A stretch of DNA of 17,687 nt from CAYYGL01 sp964471235 (GTDB taxonomy: Bacteria; Calditrichota; Calditrichia; RBG-13-44-9; J075), in NCBI GenBank assembly GCA_964471235.1, contig CAYYGL010000102.1, forward strand, positions 1 to 17,687, in the 5' to 3' direction. Position 1 is the stretch's first letter. The number at the start of each line of letters is the position of its first letter. Shown one piece after another: positions 6,800 through 14,052 of this stretch. A program made the position numbers and the translations under genes. A model generated the notes under the pieces. The model was not told the DNA's origin. It saw only the letters and a program-made list of their open reading frames with translations, and searched no databases.

Positions 6800-8632
6800 A
6801 TGTGTGGAATCGTCGGCTATTTAGGTAAAAGAGAAGCATACCCGATTTTATTAAATGGTTTAAAGCGTCTGGAATACCGCGGGTATGATTCGGCGGGGAT
6901 TGCGTTATCCAAAAACGGGCATATCATGGTAGAGAAACAGGTAGGGAAAATTTCCATGCTGGAACAAACCATTGGCAACAAGCACCTGGAAGGAGCCATC
7001 GGAATTGCCCATACCCGCTGGGCGACCCACGGCGAACCCAACCAAACCAATGCCCATCCCCATACCGACAGCGAAGGCGATATCGTTCTGGTGCACAACG
7101 GCATCATCGAAAATTATGACACCCTCCGCAAAATGTTGAAAGACAAAGGGCATACTTTTAAAACAGACACGGACACCGAAATCATTGCCCACCTCATCGA
7201 AGAAATTTATAAACAGAGTAATTCGTTTGAAGAAGCCTTCCGTTCCGCTTTATCGCAGGTGAAAGGCACCTATGGGCTGGCGCTTATCACTCGTCACGAT
7301 CCCGGGAAATTATATACGGCACGCAAGGGGAGCCCCTTAGTATTGGGCATTGGAGACGGGGAATACTTTGTTGCCTCAGATGCGTCAGCAATCATTGCTC
7401 ATACCCGCGATGTGGTTTATCTGGAAGACGGTGAAATTGCCATTATCAGTGAAACCGGGTATGTCACCAAAACCGTGGAAAATGAAGTGATAGAAAAAAA
7501 GGTGGAACGGGTAACCTTTGACCTGGATCGGATTGAGAAAGCCGGGTACGATCATTTTATGTTGAAGGAGATTTACGAGCAGCCCCGCACCGTGGCAGAT
7601 TGTATGCGCGGTAGACTGGAAGCGGAAGAAGGTGTGACCCGGTTGGGAGGGCTGACCCCGATTCTTCATAATGTATTGCGTGCCCGTAAAATATTGATTA
7701 CTGCCTGCGGCACTTCTTACCACGCCGGCTTAATCGGGGAATATATGATCGAAGAATATTGCCGGGTTCCGGTGGAAGTGGAATATGCCTCGGAATTCCG
7801 ATATCGGGATCCAATCATTCATGATGACAACCTGGTGATAGCCATCAGTCAATCCGGCGAAACGGCAGACACCCTGGCAGCGCTTCGGGAAGCCAAACGA
7901 AAAGGCGCCACGGTGATGGGGATTGTGAATGTGGTCGGGTCCTCCATTGCCCGGGAGACCCACGGCGGCACCTACATCCATGCCGGTCCGGAAATCGGGG
8001 TGGCGTCTACCAAAGCCTTCACCTCCCAGGTTACCGCCCTGGCATTATTCACCGTGATGGTGGCACGCACCAAAACCATGTCCGCTGAAGTTGGCAGAAG
8101 AATTGTTCAGGAAATGATGGCATTACCGGAAAAAGTGGAACAAGCGCTGCAAAGTGATAACATCGTTCAAGAAATTGCCCATGAGTTTAAAGATAAAACC
8201 AACTTTCTATACCTGGGGCGGGGATACAATTTTCCGGTAGCACTGGAAGGCGCCCTGAAGCTAAAAGAAATTTCTTACATCCATGCGGAAGGCTATCCGG
8301 CAGCGGAAATGAAACATGGGCCGATTGCCTTAATTGATAAAGATATGCCGGTGGTGGTGATCGCCACCAAAGACAGCACCTACGAAAAAATTATCAGCAA
8401 CATCCAGGAAGTGAAAGCCCGGAAAGGCAGGGTGATTGCGGTGGTATCCGAAGGAGATGACAAACTGAGTCACATGGTGGACTATACCATTCCCATTCCG
8501 ACGACTTTTAACTTCTTACAGCCTATTATTTCCATCATACCGCTTCAACTCCTGGCATATCACATCGCCGTACTGCGGGGTTGCAATGTGGATCAACCGC
8601 GCAATTTAGCCAAAAGCGTAACCGTGGAGTAA
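6800..8632 (+). CDS. glmS: Glutamine-fructose-6-phosphate aminotransferase (isomerising)
   Basis: Makes glucosamine-6-phosphate from fructose-6-phosphate and glutamine, the entry step to peptidoglycan and lipopolysaccharide amino sugars. The ATG at 6800 is fixed by AAGGAG (6787-6792) seven bases upstream and because the enzyme must begin Met-Cys: Cys2 becomes the N-terminal nucleophile. 610 residues, as in E. coli. The glutaminase domain shows HTRWATHGEPN at 71-81 and LVHNGIIENYD at 97-107. Two SIS domains follow, with SQSGETADT near 350 and LEGALKLKEISYIHAEGY near 480-500. The C-terminal tail (DQPRNLAKSVTVE) is the canonical one carrying the Schiff-base lysine. It is the last gene of the + strand block. 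Confidence 0.97.
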   Translation: MCGIVGYLGKREAYPILLNGLKRLEYRGYDSAGIALSKNGHIMVEKQVGKISMLEQTIGNKHLEGAIGIAHTRWATHGEPNQTNAHPHTDSEGDIVLVHNGIIENYDTLRKMLKDKGHTFKTDTDTEIIAHLIEEIYKQSNSFEEAFRSALSQVKGTYGLALITRHDPGKLYTARKGSPLVLGIGDGEYFVASDASAIIAHTRDVVYLEDGEIAIISETGYVTKTVENEVIEKKVERVTFDLDRIEKAGYDHFMLKEIYEQPRTVADCMRGRLEAEEGVTRLGGLTPILHNVLRARKILITACGTSYHAGLIGEYMIEEYCRVPVEVEYASEFRYRDPIIHDDNLVIAISQSGETADTLAALREAKRKGATVMGIVNVVGSSIARETHGGTYIHAGPEIGVASTKAFTSQVTALALFTVMVARTKTMSAEVGRRIVQEMMALPEKVEQALQSDNIVQEIAHEFKDKTNFLYLGRGYNFPVALEGALKLKEISYIHAEGYPAAEMKHGPIALIDKDMPVVVIATKDSTYEKIISNIQEVKARKGRVIAVVSEGDDKLSHMVDYTIPIPTTFNFLQPIISIIPLQLLAYHIAVLRGCNVDQPRNLAKSVTVE

Positions 8633-8652
8633 GAAAAGGGCTCGGGGATTTC

Positions 8653-8712
8653 GGAGCAACAGAACTCGGTGCAGCCAAACTTGGAGCAACAAAACTTGGA
8701 GCAACAAAACTT
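8653..8712. repeat. 15-bp tandem repeat, four units
   Basis: Four consecutive units of GGAGCAACAAAACTT: units 3 and 4 (8683-8697, 8698-8712) are identical, unit 1 (8653-8667) and unit 2 (8668-8682) are diverged. It begins 20 bases after the glmS stop. A reading frame through it gives a Leu-Gly-Ala-Thr-Lys repeat, but it has no ribosome site and overlaps the glmS end, so it is treated as non-coding. Confidence 0.8.
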
Positions 8713-8721
8713 GTTTTGTTA
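8698..8721 (+). repeat. 24-bp dispersed repeat, copy 1 (3' of glmS)
   Basis: The last tandem unit plus GTTTTGTTA forms a 24-base string that is identical to the reverse complement of 16636-16659. It contains an AT-only hairpin, AACAAAA-CTTG-TTTTGTT (8703-8720). Both copies lie in the sense direction just after a stop codon (glmS here, the membrane-fusion lipoprotein there). It could be a weak terminator or mRNA end stabiliser, or simply a mobile short repeat. Confidence 0.75.
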
Positions 8722-8820
8722 CACTACCCCCGTCATATTTTCTCTTGCCGCCCTCCCCGGTTTACGCTGTCGTCGGATAGCGCCCCCTTCTTCACTTTTC
8801 CTGTGCCCACCCCCATTGCT

Positions 8821-9942
8821 TTACCCGATTCGTTTATGAAATTTCAACACGCTGAACGTAAAGATCAGCAAACCAAAAATCGTCATGGGAATCACATCTA
8901 TCAGTAAGTAATGGAAGGTGGTTGCTTTTTGAAATACATCCCGGATGATCGACATAAAATAGCGCATGGGATTCAGGTAAGTCAATTTTTGCAGCAGCGC
9001 CGGCATGTTGTCAATGGGAATAAACAAGCCGCTCATCAAAATCATAAAGACCATGAAGAACCAGGAGACGAACATGGCTTGCTGCTGGGTGCCGGTTATG
9101 GTTGAGACAAATATCCCCAATCCCAGGGTGGTGAAAATGTAGATAAACGCCAGGCTGCCCAATAACGCATAACTTCCTTTCATGTGAATATCGAAAATAA
9201 ATTGCGCGGCTTTTAACACAAACGCCATTTCAAGAAATGCCAGGAACAGAAAGGGAATAATTTTTCCCAACATCAGTTGATATTTTTTCAACGGGGTGAC
9301 CATCAATTGCTCCAGGGTGCCAATCTCTTTTTCCCGCACCAGGCTCATGGAAGTAAGCATCATGGGAATGATGGTGAGCAGCACCACCACGATTCCGGGT
9401 ACCATGTACTGGGCATTGTTAATATCCGGGTTATACCACAATCGCGGTTCCATTTCCACCAGGCGGATATTTTTCACCAGCGCCCGCCTTTGTGGCGAAA
9501 GCAGGTAATCCCGGGAGATTCCGGAGATGATGCCCCGGGCATATCCCATCGCCACCCCGGCGGTATTCCCATCCAATCCATCGGCAATCAATTGTACCCG
9601 GGGGTGTAACTGGCGTTGTAAATCCCGCTGGAAATTCACCGGTATGATGAGCGCCATCTGCGCTTTCCAGCCGTGGATGGCTTCCTCCACTCCCGCCATG
9701 CTGTGCGAATGCCCGATCACATCAAAGCGATCGGTATGGGTGAAGGCGCGGGCAATCTCCCGGCTGATGCGGCTGTTATCCTGATCCACAATCATCAATT
9801 TGATATGTTTTACTTCATTGGTGATGGCAAACCCCAGGATCACCGTCTGGATAAGCGGTGCTACAAAAAGAATTGCCATCATCTCCCGGGTGCGAAGAAT
9901 TTGTAAAAACTCCTTGCGCAATATGTATAAAATCGCCCGCAA
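8821..9942 (-). CDS. ABC-2 type permease, YbhR-like
   Basis: Second membrane subunit of a YbhFSR-type ABC exporter, 373 residues. One helix near 22-40, a large extracytoplasmic domain (about 45-175), then five helices (about 177-370) with the conserved cytoplasmic EKEIGTLEQLMVTPL motif near 205-219 that couples to the ATPase. It starts at TTG, which is supported by AAAGGAG (9955-9949) six bases upstream. It lies 17 bases after the other permease and is last in the - strand block. It is paralogous to that permease, so the two probably form a heterodimeric channel. The substrate is unknown; relatives export drugs, cations or lipids. Confidence 0.9.
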   Translation of the reverse strand: MRAILYILRKEFLQILRTREMMAILFVAPLIQTVILGFAITNEVKHIKLMIVDQDNSRISREIARAFTHTDRFDVIGHSHSMAGVEEAIHGWKAQMALIIPVNFQRDLQRQLHPRVQLIADGLDGNTAGVAMGYARGIISGISRDYLLSPQRRALVKNIRLVEMEPRLWYNPDINNAQYMVPGIVVVLLTIIPMMLTSMSLVREKEIGTLEQLMVTPLKKYQLMLGKIIPFLFLAFLEMAFVLKAAQFIFDIHMKGSYALLGSLAFIYIFTTLGLGIFVSTITGTQQQAMFVSWFFMVFMILMSGLFIPIDNMPALLQKLTYLNPMRYFMSIIRDVFQKATTFHYLLIDVIPMTIFGLLIFTFSVLKFHKRIG

Positions 9943-9947
9943 AACTT

Positions 9948-9955
9948 GCTCCTTT
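9948..9955 (-). promoter_or_regulatory. Ribosome binding site fixing a TTG start
   Basis: On the - strand AAAGGAGC lies six bases before TTG 9942-9940, with no in-frame ATG nearby that keeps the conserved N-terminal RKEFLQILR segment. It therefore decides a TTG start for the downstream permease. Confidence 0.8.
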
Positions 9956-9959
9956 CTGG

Positions 9960-11075
9960 TTAGGCTTCCAGGTTGGTACTGAAACGCCGCCAGGCAATCA
10001 ATAACAAAATGGTTGACATGGCGGCTAAAAATCCCACTTCCGGTAAAAGCTGCATCAAGGTATTCCCTTTTAACATGATGCCCCGGACAATAATTAAATA
10101 ATATTTCGCCGGGATGATGTAAGAGATCAACTGTAAGAATTTAGGCATGGAAGCGATAGGGAAAATAAAACCGGAGAGCATCACCGTGGGCAGCAGGGTT
10201 ACCAATTGTGCCACCATGGTGGCTACCTGCTGGGTATGGGTGATGGTGGAGATCATCAAGCCCAGGCTGAGAGCGGTGATGATATACAGGGTGGTTAACA
10301 ATGCCAGTAAAATAGCGCTGCCCTGGAACGGCACATGGAACAGCAGGATGCCAATCAGCAAAATTAAGGAGGCATCCATAAATGCCAGGAAAATGTAGGG
10401 GAGCACTTTGCCCAGGATAATCTCTGCCGGTCGCACCGGGGAGACCAGGATTTGCTCTAAGGTACCCATCTCCTTTTCCCGGGTAATGGTGATGCTGGTC
10501 AGCAGGGCGGAAATCATCACCAGGATAAGCGCCAGAATGCCCGGCACAAAAAAATAGGTGCTTTTCAAATCCGGATTAAACCAGATGGTGGGTTCCACGG
10601 AAAACGGCTCCCGCAGCCGGGTGTTCCGGGTCTCATTAAACAACAGAATCGTCTGCTCACAATAATTCTGGATATTGATTGCCGCATTGGGATCAGCACC
10701 GTCGATGATAAATTGCACGGAAGTTGCCGGGTTGTGTTGCAAGCGGCGGCTAAAATCAGGTGGAACAACCATTATCACCCGCGCCTGACGGCTGAGAAAT
10801 AACGATTCCACATCCGACATTTCCCCCTGGTAGGGAAACACATGAAAGAATTTACTCCCCTGAAACTGTTCAATTAAATCCTGTGATGTCGGGGAATGAT
10901 CATAATCCACCACCGCCATTTCCACATTCTGGATTTCCAGATTCAGGGCATAACCGAACATCAGCAATTGAATTACCGGCAGCAGAAACAAAATCATCAA
11001 CGTCCGGGGATCATGAATGATGTGGAAAAACTCTTTGCGCGCTATGGAAAAAACACGATTGGATCGAAGTTTCAT
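9960..11075 (-). CDS. ABC-2 type permease, YbhS-like
   Basis: First membrane subunit of the exporter, 371 residues, starting at ATG 11075. It has an N-terminal RKEFFHIIHDPR segment before helix 1 (about 27-44), a large outside domain (about 48-180) containing the PDFSRRLQ segment common in this family, and a five-helix bundle with the coupling motif EKEMGTLEQILVSPVRP near 206-222. No strong ribosome site is seen. In E. coli the order is ybhG-F-S-R; this gene takes the S place. It is separated from the ATPase genes by 374 bases holding a dead gene and repeats, which probably interrupted an ancestral operon, so it may now need its own promoter. Confidence 0.9.
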   Translation of the reverse strand: MKLRSNRVFSIARKEFFHIIHDPRTLMILFLLPVIQLLMFGYALNLEIQNVEMAVVDYDHSPTSQDLIEQFQGSKFFHVFPYQGEMSDVESLFLSRQARVIMVVPPDFSRRLQHNPATSVQFIIDGADPNAAINIQNYCEQTILLFNETRNTRLREPFSVEPTIWFNPDLKSTYFFVPGILALILVMISALLTSITITREKEMGTLEQILVSPVRPAEIILGKVLPYIFLAFMDASLILLIGILLFHVPFQGSAILLALLTTLYIITALSLGLMISTITHTQQVATMVAQLVTLLPTVMLSGFIFPIASMPKFLQLISYIIPAKYYLIIVRGIMLKGNTLMQLLPEVGFLAAMSTILLLIAWRRFSTNLEA

Positions 11076-11113
11076 ACGGGGCTTCCCTGTTTCGAGTTTT
11101 AAAAGGTCTTTTT

Positions 11114-11127
11114 AGCTATCAGCGGTC
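11114..11127 (-). repeat. Two inverted heptamer units
   Basis: On the - strand this reads GACCGCT-GATAGCT, the same heptamer type as the array at 11397-11445, but in the opposite orientation. It overlaps the end of the decayed four-helix-bundle gene, so that gene is bracketed by heptamers pointing towards each other. Confidence 0.5.
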
Positions 11128-11349
11128 AGTCTTTTTATCAGGTTGAACACGTAACCGTTGCATAAAGGAGGTAAGCATCATCTTGATTTCTTCTATCTCA
11201 TCATTCAAATTTTTATACTCTTCTGCCCGCCACATTTGATGAACGAAACCGTACCACTCCTCTTAGGGATAGTGATTGGTTGAACGATATGTTTTTATCA
11301 CCAAACTATGCGCTTTTTCCCATACTTTAAGCTTATTAAAGTCACGCAT
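11119..11349 (-). pseudogene. Decayed four-helix-bundle (23S rRNA intervening-sequence) protein
   Basis: Read on the - strand from ATG 11349, the frame begins MRDFNKLKVWEKAHSLVIKT, which is the N-terminus of the S23/IVP four-helix-bundle family, and a strong AGGAGGA (11360-11354) precedes it. Codon 29 is TAA where the family has Lys in a P-K-E-E-x-YG stretch (one base change from AAA). After the stop the same frame continues EEWYGFVHQMWRA, then jumps to a C-terminal-like helix (EEYKNLNDEIEEIKMMLT) and ends at TGA 11119. The remaining 76 sense-equivalent residues compare with about 115-125 in the family, so roughly 40-50 central residues (the RRAAxSIPxNIAEG region) are deleted. It has both a nonsense change and an internal deletion. 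It sits between ATPase and permease genes in their orientation. Confidence 0.82.
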
Positions 11350-11396
11350 TCGTTCCTCCTACGTTATATTTGGTATTCTAATTCATCACCACTTTT

Positions 11397-11445
11397 GATA
11401 CCTGATACCTGACAGCTGATAGCTGATAGCTGACAACTGACAGCT
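11397..11445. repeat. Seven-copy heptamer tandem array
   Basis: Seven consecutive heptamers of the form GA(T/C)A(G/C/A)CT fill 49 bases: two GATACCT, one GACAGCT, two GATAGCT, one GACAACT and one GACAGCT. The array ends five bases before the stop codon of the ATPase gene and lies just upstream (5') of the decayed four-helix-bundle gene. It resembles short tandemly repeated repetitive sequences with a 7-bp period. No function is evident. Confidence 0.85.
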
Positions 11446-11449
11446 TCTC

Positions 11450-12181
11450 CTATCCATTCGCTAACGCCACAAACACGTCCTGCATGGTGGTCTTGTGATA
11501 TTTTGCCTTCAGGTTACCCGGGGAATCCAGGGCGATAACCCTGCCATCCTGCATAATGGAGACCCGGTGGCAGTATTCCGCTTCGTCCATAAAATGGGTG
11601 GTAACAAAAACGGTTTTTCCGGCAGCAGCGGTTTGATGAATCAGGTCCCAAAATCCCCGGCGGGCTTCCGGGTCAACACCGGACGTGGGTTCATCCAGGA
11701 ACACAATCGGGGGATCATGCAGCAGGGCGCAGCCTAATGCCAGCCGCTGTTTAAATCCCAGGGGAAGGTCCCGGGTGAGTTTGTCGGCAAATTCGATTAA
11801 GCCCACCTGCTCAAACAACTCCGCTTTCTTCCGGCGAATTTGTTCACGGTTCAACCCGTAAATACCGCCAAACAGGTCGATGTTCTCCGAAGGCGTCAGA
11901 TCATCATACAGGGAAAAGCGCTGGCTCATATAGCCGATATTTCGTTTGATCTGTTCGGTCTGCCGGTAGACATCAAAGCCGGCGACGGTCGCTTCGCCCT
12001 CACTGGGCAGCAACAAACCGCAAAGCATCCGAATTAAAGTGGTTTTACCGGCGCCGTTGGCTCCCAAAAAACCGAAGATTTCCTGTTCATACACTTCAAT
12101 GCTCACCCGATCAACGGCGGTAAAATTCCCGAAGCGCCGGGTGAGCCCGGTAGTCTTTACAGAGATATTTCGTTGTTCCAT
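11450..12181 (-). CDS. ABC transporter ATPase, equivalent to YbhF C-terminal half
   Basis: Nucleotide-binding subunit of the exporter, 243 residues. Walker A GANGAGKTT at 40-48, Q-loop YMSQ near 84-87, Walker B IVFLDEPTSGVDP at 159-171, and an H-loop histidine H196 in VTTHFMDEAE. The ABC signature is degenerate: LPLGFKQR at 139-146 replaces LSGGQ. The same LPLG-type signature is known, to my recollection, in the second half of E. coli YbhF. It starts 16 bases after the preceding ATPase gene, so the two are co-expressed and likely pair as a heterodimer. The stop is TAG at 11452-11450, directly next to the heptamer array. Confidence 0.92.
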   Translation of the reverse strand: MEQRNISVKTTGLTRRFGNFTAVDRVSIEVYEQEIFGFLGANGAGKTTLIRMLCGLLLPSEGEATVAGFDVYRQTEQIKRNIGYMSQRFSLYDDLTPSENIDLFGGIYGLNREQIRRKKAELFEQVGLIEFADKLTRDLPLGFKQRLALGCALLHDPPIVFLDEPTSGVDPEARRGFWDLIHQTAAAGKTVFVTTHFMDEAEYCHRVSIMQDGRVIALDSPGNLKAKYHKTTMQDVFVALANG

Positions 12182-12197
12182 CCAAACCCCGGAGATA

Positions 12198-13112
12198 TTA
12201 TGACTTCATCATGGTTAAAAAGACATCCTCAATCGTTGGCGTTTGAGTCGTCCAGCTTTGTAGATTGCCCTGAGACTGCTGCTGCCATTCCTTCCAGTGG
12301 GTTTCCGTCGGGGGGTCAAAAAAACTGACATGCAGGGCATCGCCGAATAACTGGATGGCTTTAACCGCCGGACTGCCCCGAAAAAAATCCCGCAGGATTC
12401 GCAGGTTTTTCCCCTGCAACCGGTAGAGCGGATATGGAAACTGCTTCTTCAAATTTTCCGGTGTATCCAGGGCGGTAATTTTCCCCAGGTGCATCAACGC
12501 TACCCGGTCACAATGATCCGCTTCATCCATATAGGCAGTGGAGACCAGAATGCTGGTTCCTTCGCTGCGAATCCGGTGCAGAATGTCCCAGAACTCACTG
12601 CGGGAAACCGGGTCCACCCCGTAAGTGGGTTCATCCAGCACCAGCACCCGGGGCGTATGAATTAAAGCGCAGGAGAGGGCTAACTTTTGCTTCATCCCGC
12701 CGGAGAGTGCCCCGGCAAGCCGTTTTTTAAACGGTTCCAATCGGGAGAAGCGGTATAACTGCCGTAACCGCTCAACACGTTCCGGTTGCGGCACCTGGAA
12801 GAGGTCGGCAAAAAAATTCAGATTCTGCTCCACTGTCAAATCCTGGTACAATGAAAAGCGCTGGGGCATATACCCTAAAATGGATCGGATTTGAGGAACC
12901 TGTTGAGTGGTGTCCATCCCCTGCACCAGAATACGTCCGGCATCCGGCACCAATAACGTGCAAATGGAGCGCATCAGGGTGGTTTTTCCGGCGCCGTCGG
13001 GTCCGATTAATCCGAAAAGCTCTCCTTCTTTGACGGATAACGAGACGCCTTTCACCGCTTCCACTTCAGCGTAGGATTTCCGAAAATCGATGATGTCTAT
13101 TGCATTCTTCAT
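12198..13112 (-). CDS. ABC transporter ATPase, equivalent to YbhF N-terminal half
   Basis: Partner nucleotide-binding subunit, 304 residues. Walker A GPDGAGKTT at 37-45, Q-loop YMPQ at 81-84, a good signature LSGGMKQK at 136-143, and Walker B VLVLDEPTYGVDP at 156-168. At the H-loop the usual His is Ala193 (VSTAYMDEADH). After about residue 215 an extra C-terminal domain follows, ending in the IEDVFLTMM segment seen in this subfamily. It is first of the two ATPases, the order of the two halves of fused YbhF, which suggests a split (or pre-fusion) version. The start ATG at 13112 lacks a good ribosome site. The gap to the regulator gene upstream is 187 bases. Confidence 0.92.
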   Translation of the reverse strand: MKNAIDIIDFRKSYAEVEAVKGVSLSVKEGELFGLIGPDGAGKTTLMRSICTLLVPDAGRILVQGMDTTQQVPQIRSILGYMPQRFSLYQDLTVEQNLNFFADLFQVPQPERVERLRQLYRFSRLEPFKKRLAGALSGGMKQKLALSCALIHTPRVLVLDEPTYGVDPVSRSEFWDILHRIRSEGTSILVSTAYMDEADHCDRVALMHLGKITALDTPENLKKQFPYPLYRLQGKNLRILRDFFRGSPAVKAIQLFGDALHVSFFDPPTETHWKEWQQQSQGNLQSWTTQTPTIEDVFLTMMKS

Positions 13113-13140
13113 AAATACCGTACTGCTTTGGGAATAAGGT

Positions 13141-13161
13141 ATAGGGTTTGGGGTACCCTAT
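13141..13161. promoter_or_regulatory. 7-bp inverted repeat upstream of the ATPase genes
   Basis: ATAGGGT (13141-13147) and ACCCTAT (13155-13161) form a perfect hairpin with a 7-base loop, starting 29 bases upstream of the ATPase start codon. With no U-run on the - strand it does not look like a terminator; it could be an operator or a 5'-leader hairpin. Nothing else in the 187-base spacer is clear. Confidence 0.3.
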
Positions 13162-13268
13162 TTAACCTTACAAACATTAACCCATACAACCGCACCTAAC
13201 ATATCATCCCAGTTTCTCCCATCCATCTATTCCCTTGCAGTCCCTTCCTCTTTCATTTTTAATCTTCA

Positions 13269-13292
13269 CCTTTTCCTTTTTCCTTTTTCCTT
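13269..13292. repeat. CCTTTTT short tandem repeat
   Basis: Units CCTTTT, CCTTTTT, CCTTTTT and CCTT follow one another with a 7-base period, just beyond the stop of the response regulator gene (13300). On the transcribed strand this reads as repeated GGAAAAA. It is a second 7-bp-period repeat in the locus, simple in sequence and probably prone to slippage. Confidence 0.6.
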
Positions 13293-13299
13293 ATCTGTT

Positions 13300-14052
13300 T
13301 CACCATCCTAATTTCCGCCGCAGTTCTCTACCTGCGGAACGGCTGATTAGCAATTCACTCCCCTGTTTATCCCGTACGGTCATTTTGTAACCACCGCCAA
13401 ACCAGACTTCAATCGTTTTTACATAATTCAAATTCACGATGGTAGATCGATGAATGCGGAAAAACTTCTCCGGATCAAGACGGGCTTGCAATTCCTCCAG
13501 CGTGTAATTGATGAGATATTTTTTATCCGTCAAATGGGCAAACACCAGTTTATTCTCAGTGGCAAAATAGACGATGTCGTCATCGTTCAAAATATAGATA
13601 CGGTCGCCAATTTTGGACGGGATTCGATGGAGGTACGGCTGCTGAGGTTGCCAGTGGGCTAACAATTCCCGAATCTTCTGTTCCGGATTTTCCTGCCGGG
13701 AAAGATGCTCCCGTGCCCGTTCAACGGCTTCCTGCAATCGTTCCCCGGAATAGGGTTTAAGCAAATAATCCACCGCTCGCAATTCAAAGGCTTCGATGGC
13801 ATACTGGTCATAAGCCGTCGTAAAGATGATTGCCGGTTGATGGGAGATGAGCCGCAGAACATCAATTCCGGAGATGTCTTTCAGGTGAACATCCAGAAAC
13901 AGCAGTTCCGGCTTTGTGATCTCAATTTGTTCAGCGGCTTCCTTGCCGGAATCAAAAACTCCCAGCACCTCCACATCCGGCAATTGCTCTAAAAATCCCA
14001 GTAATCGATCTGCCGCCGGTTGTTCGTCTTCTACAATAATTGCACGCATCAT
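13300..14052 (-). CDS. LytTR-family response regulator
   Basis: A transcription regulator of the AlgR/AgrA/LytR type, 250 residues. The receiver domain (about 1-120) has acidic residues E8-D9-E10, the phosphoacceptor D54 in LLFLDVHL, a Thr at about 78-79 in IIFTTAYD, and K99 in YLLKP. The LytTR DNA-binding domain (about 145-248) shows the FFRIHRSTIVNLNYV segment typical of the family. The start overlaps the kinase stop in TAATG, so the pair is translationally coupled. A candidate target is the direct repeat at 16352-16381 upstream of this three-gene cassette. The ABC ATPase genes follow after 187 bases and may also be regulated by it, but no matching site was found there. Confidence 0.94.
   Translation of the reverse strand: MMRAIIVEDEQPAADRLLGFLEQLPDVEVLGVFDSGKEAAEQIEITKPELLFLDVHLKDISGIDVLRLISHQPAIIFTTAYDQYAIEAFELRAVDYLLKPYSGERLQEAVERAREHLSRQENPEQKIRELLAHWQPQQPYLHRIPSKIGDRIYILNDDDIVYFATENKLVFAHLTDKKYLINYTLEELQARLDPEKFFRIHRSTIVNLNYVKTIEVWFGGGYKMTVRDKQGSELLISRSAGRELRRKLGW

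Larger units (their letters stand above)
11076..11449. other. Spacer splitting the ABC operon
   Basis: 374 bases between the ATPase and permease genes, made up almost entirely of the decayed four-helix-bundle gene (11119-11349), the heptamer array (11397-11445) and a short inverted pair of heptamers. About 45 bases next to the permease start remain unexplained and would have to hold any promoter for it; none is clear. Confidence 0.6.

Noticed and set aside
8581..8907. 108-codon frame with a Leu-Gly-Ala-Thr-Lys repeat
   Set aside because: It starts inside glmS without a ribosome site, is created by the 15-bp tandem array, and runs into the convergent permease gene.
13113..13299. LytTR operator upstream of the ATPase genes
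   Set aside because: Some GGTT- and GTTT-containing stretches exist, but no pair fits the half-site pattern with 12-13 base spacing.
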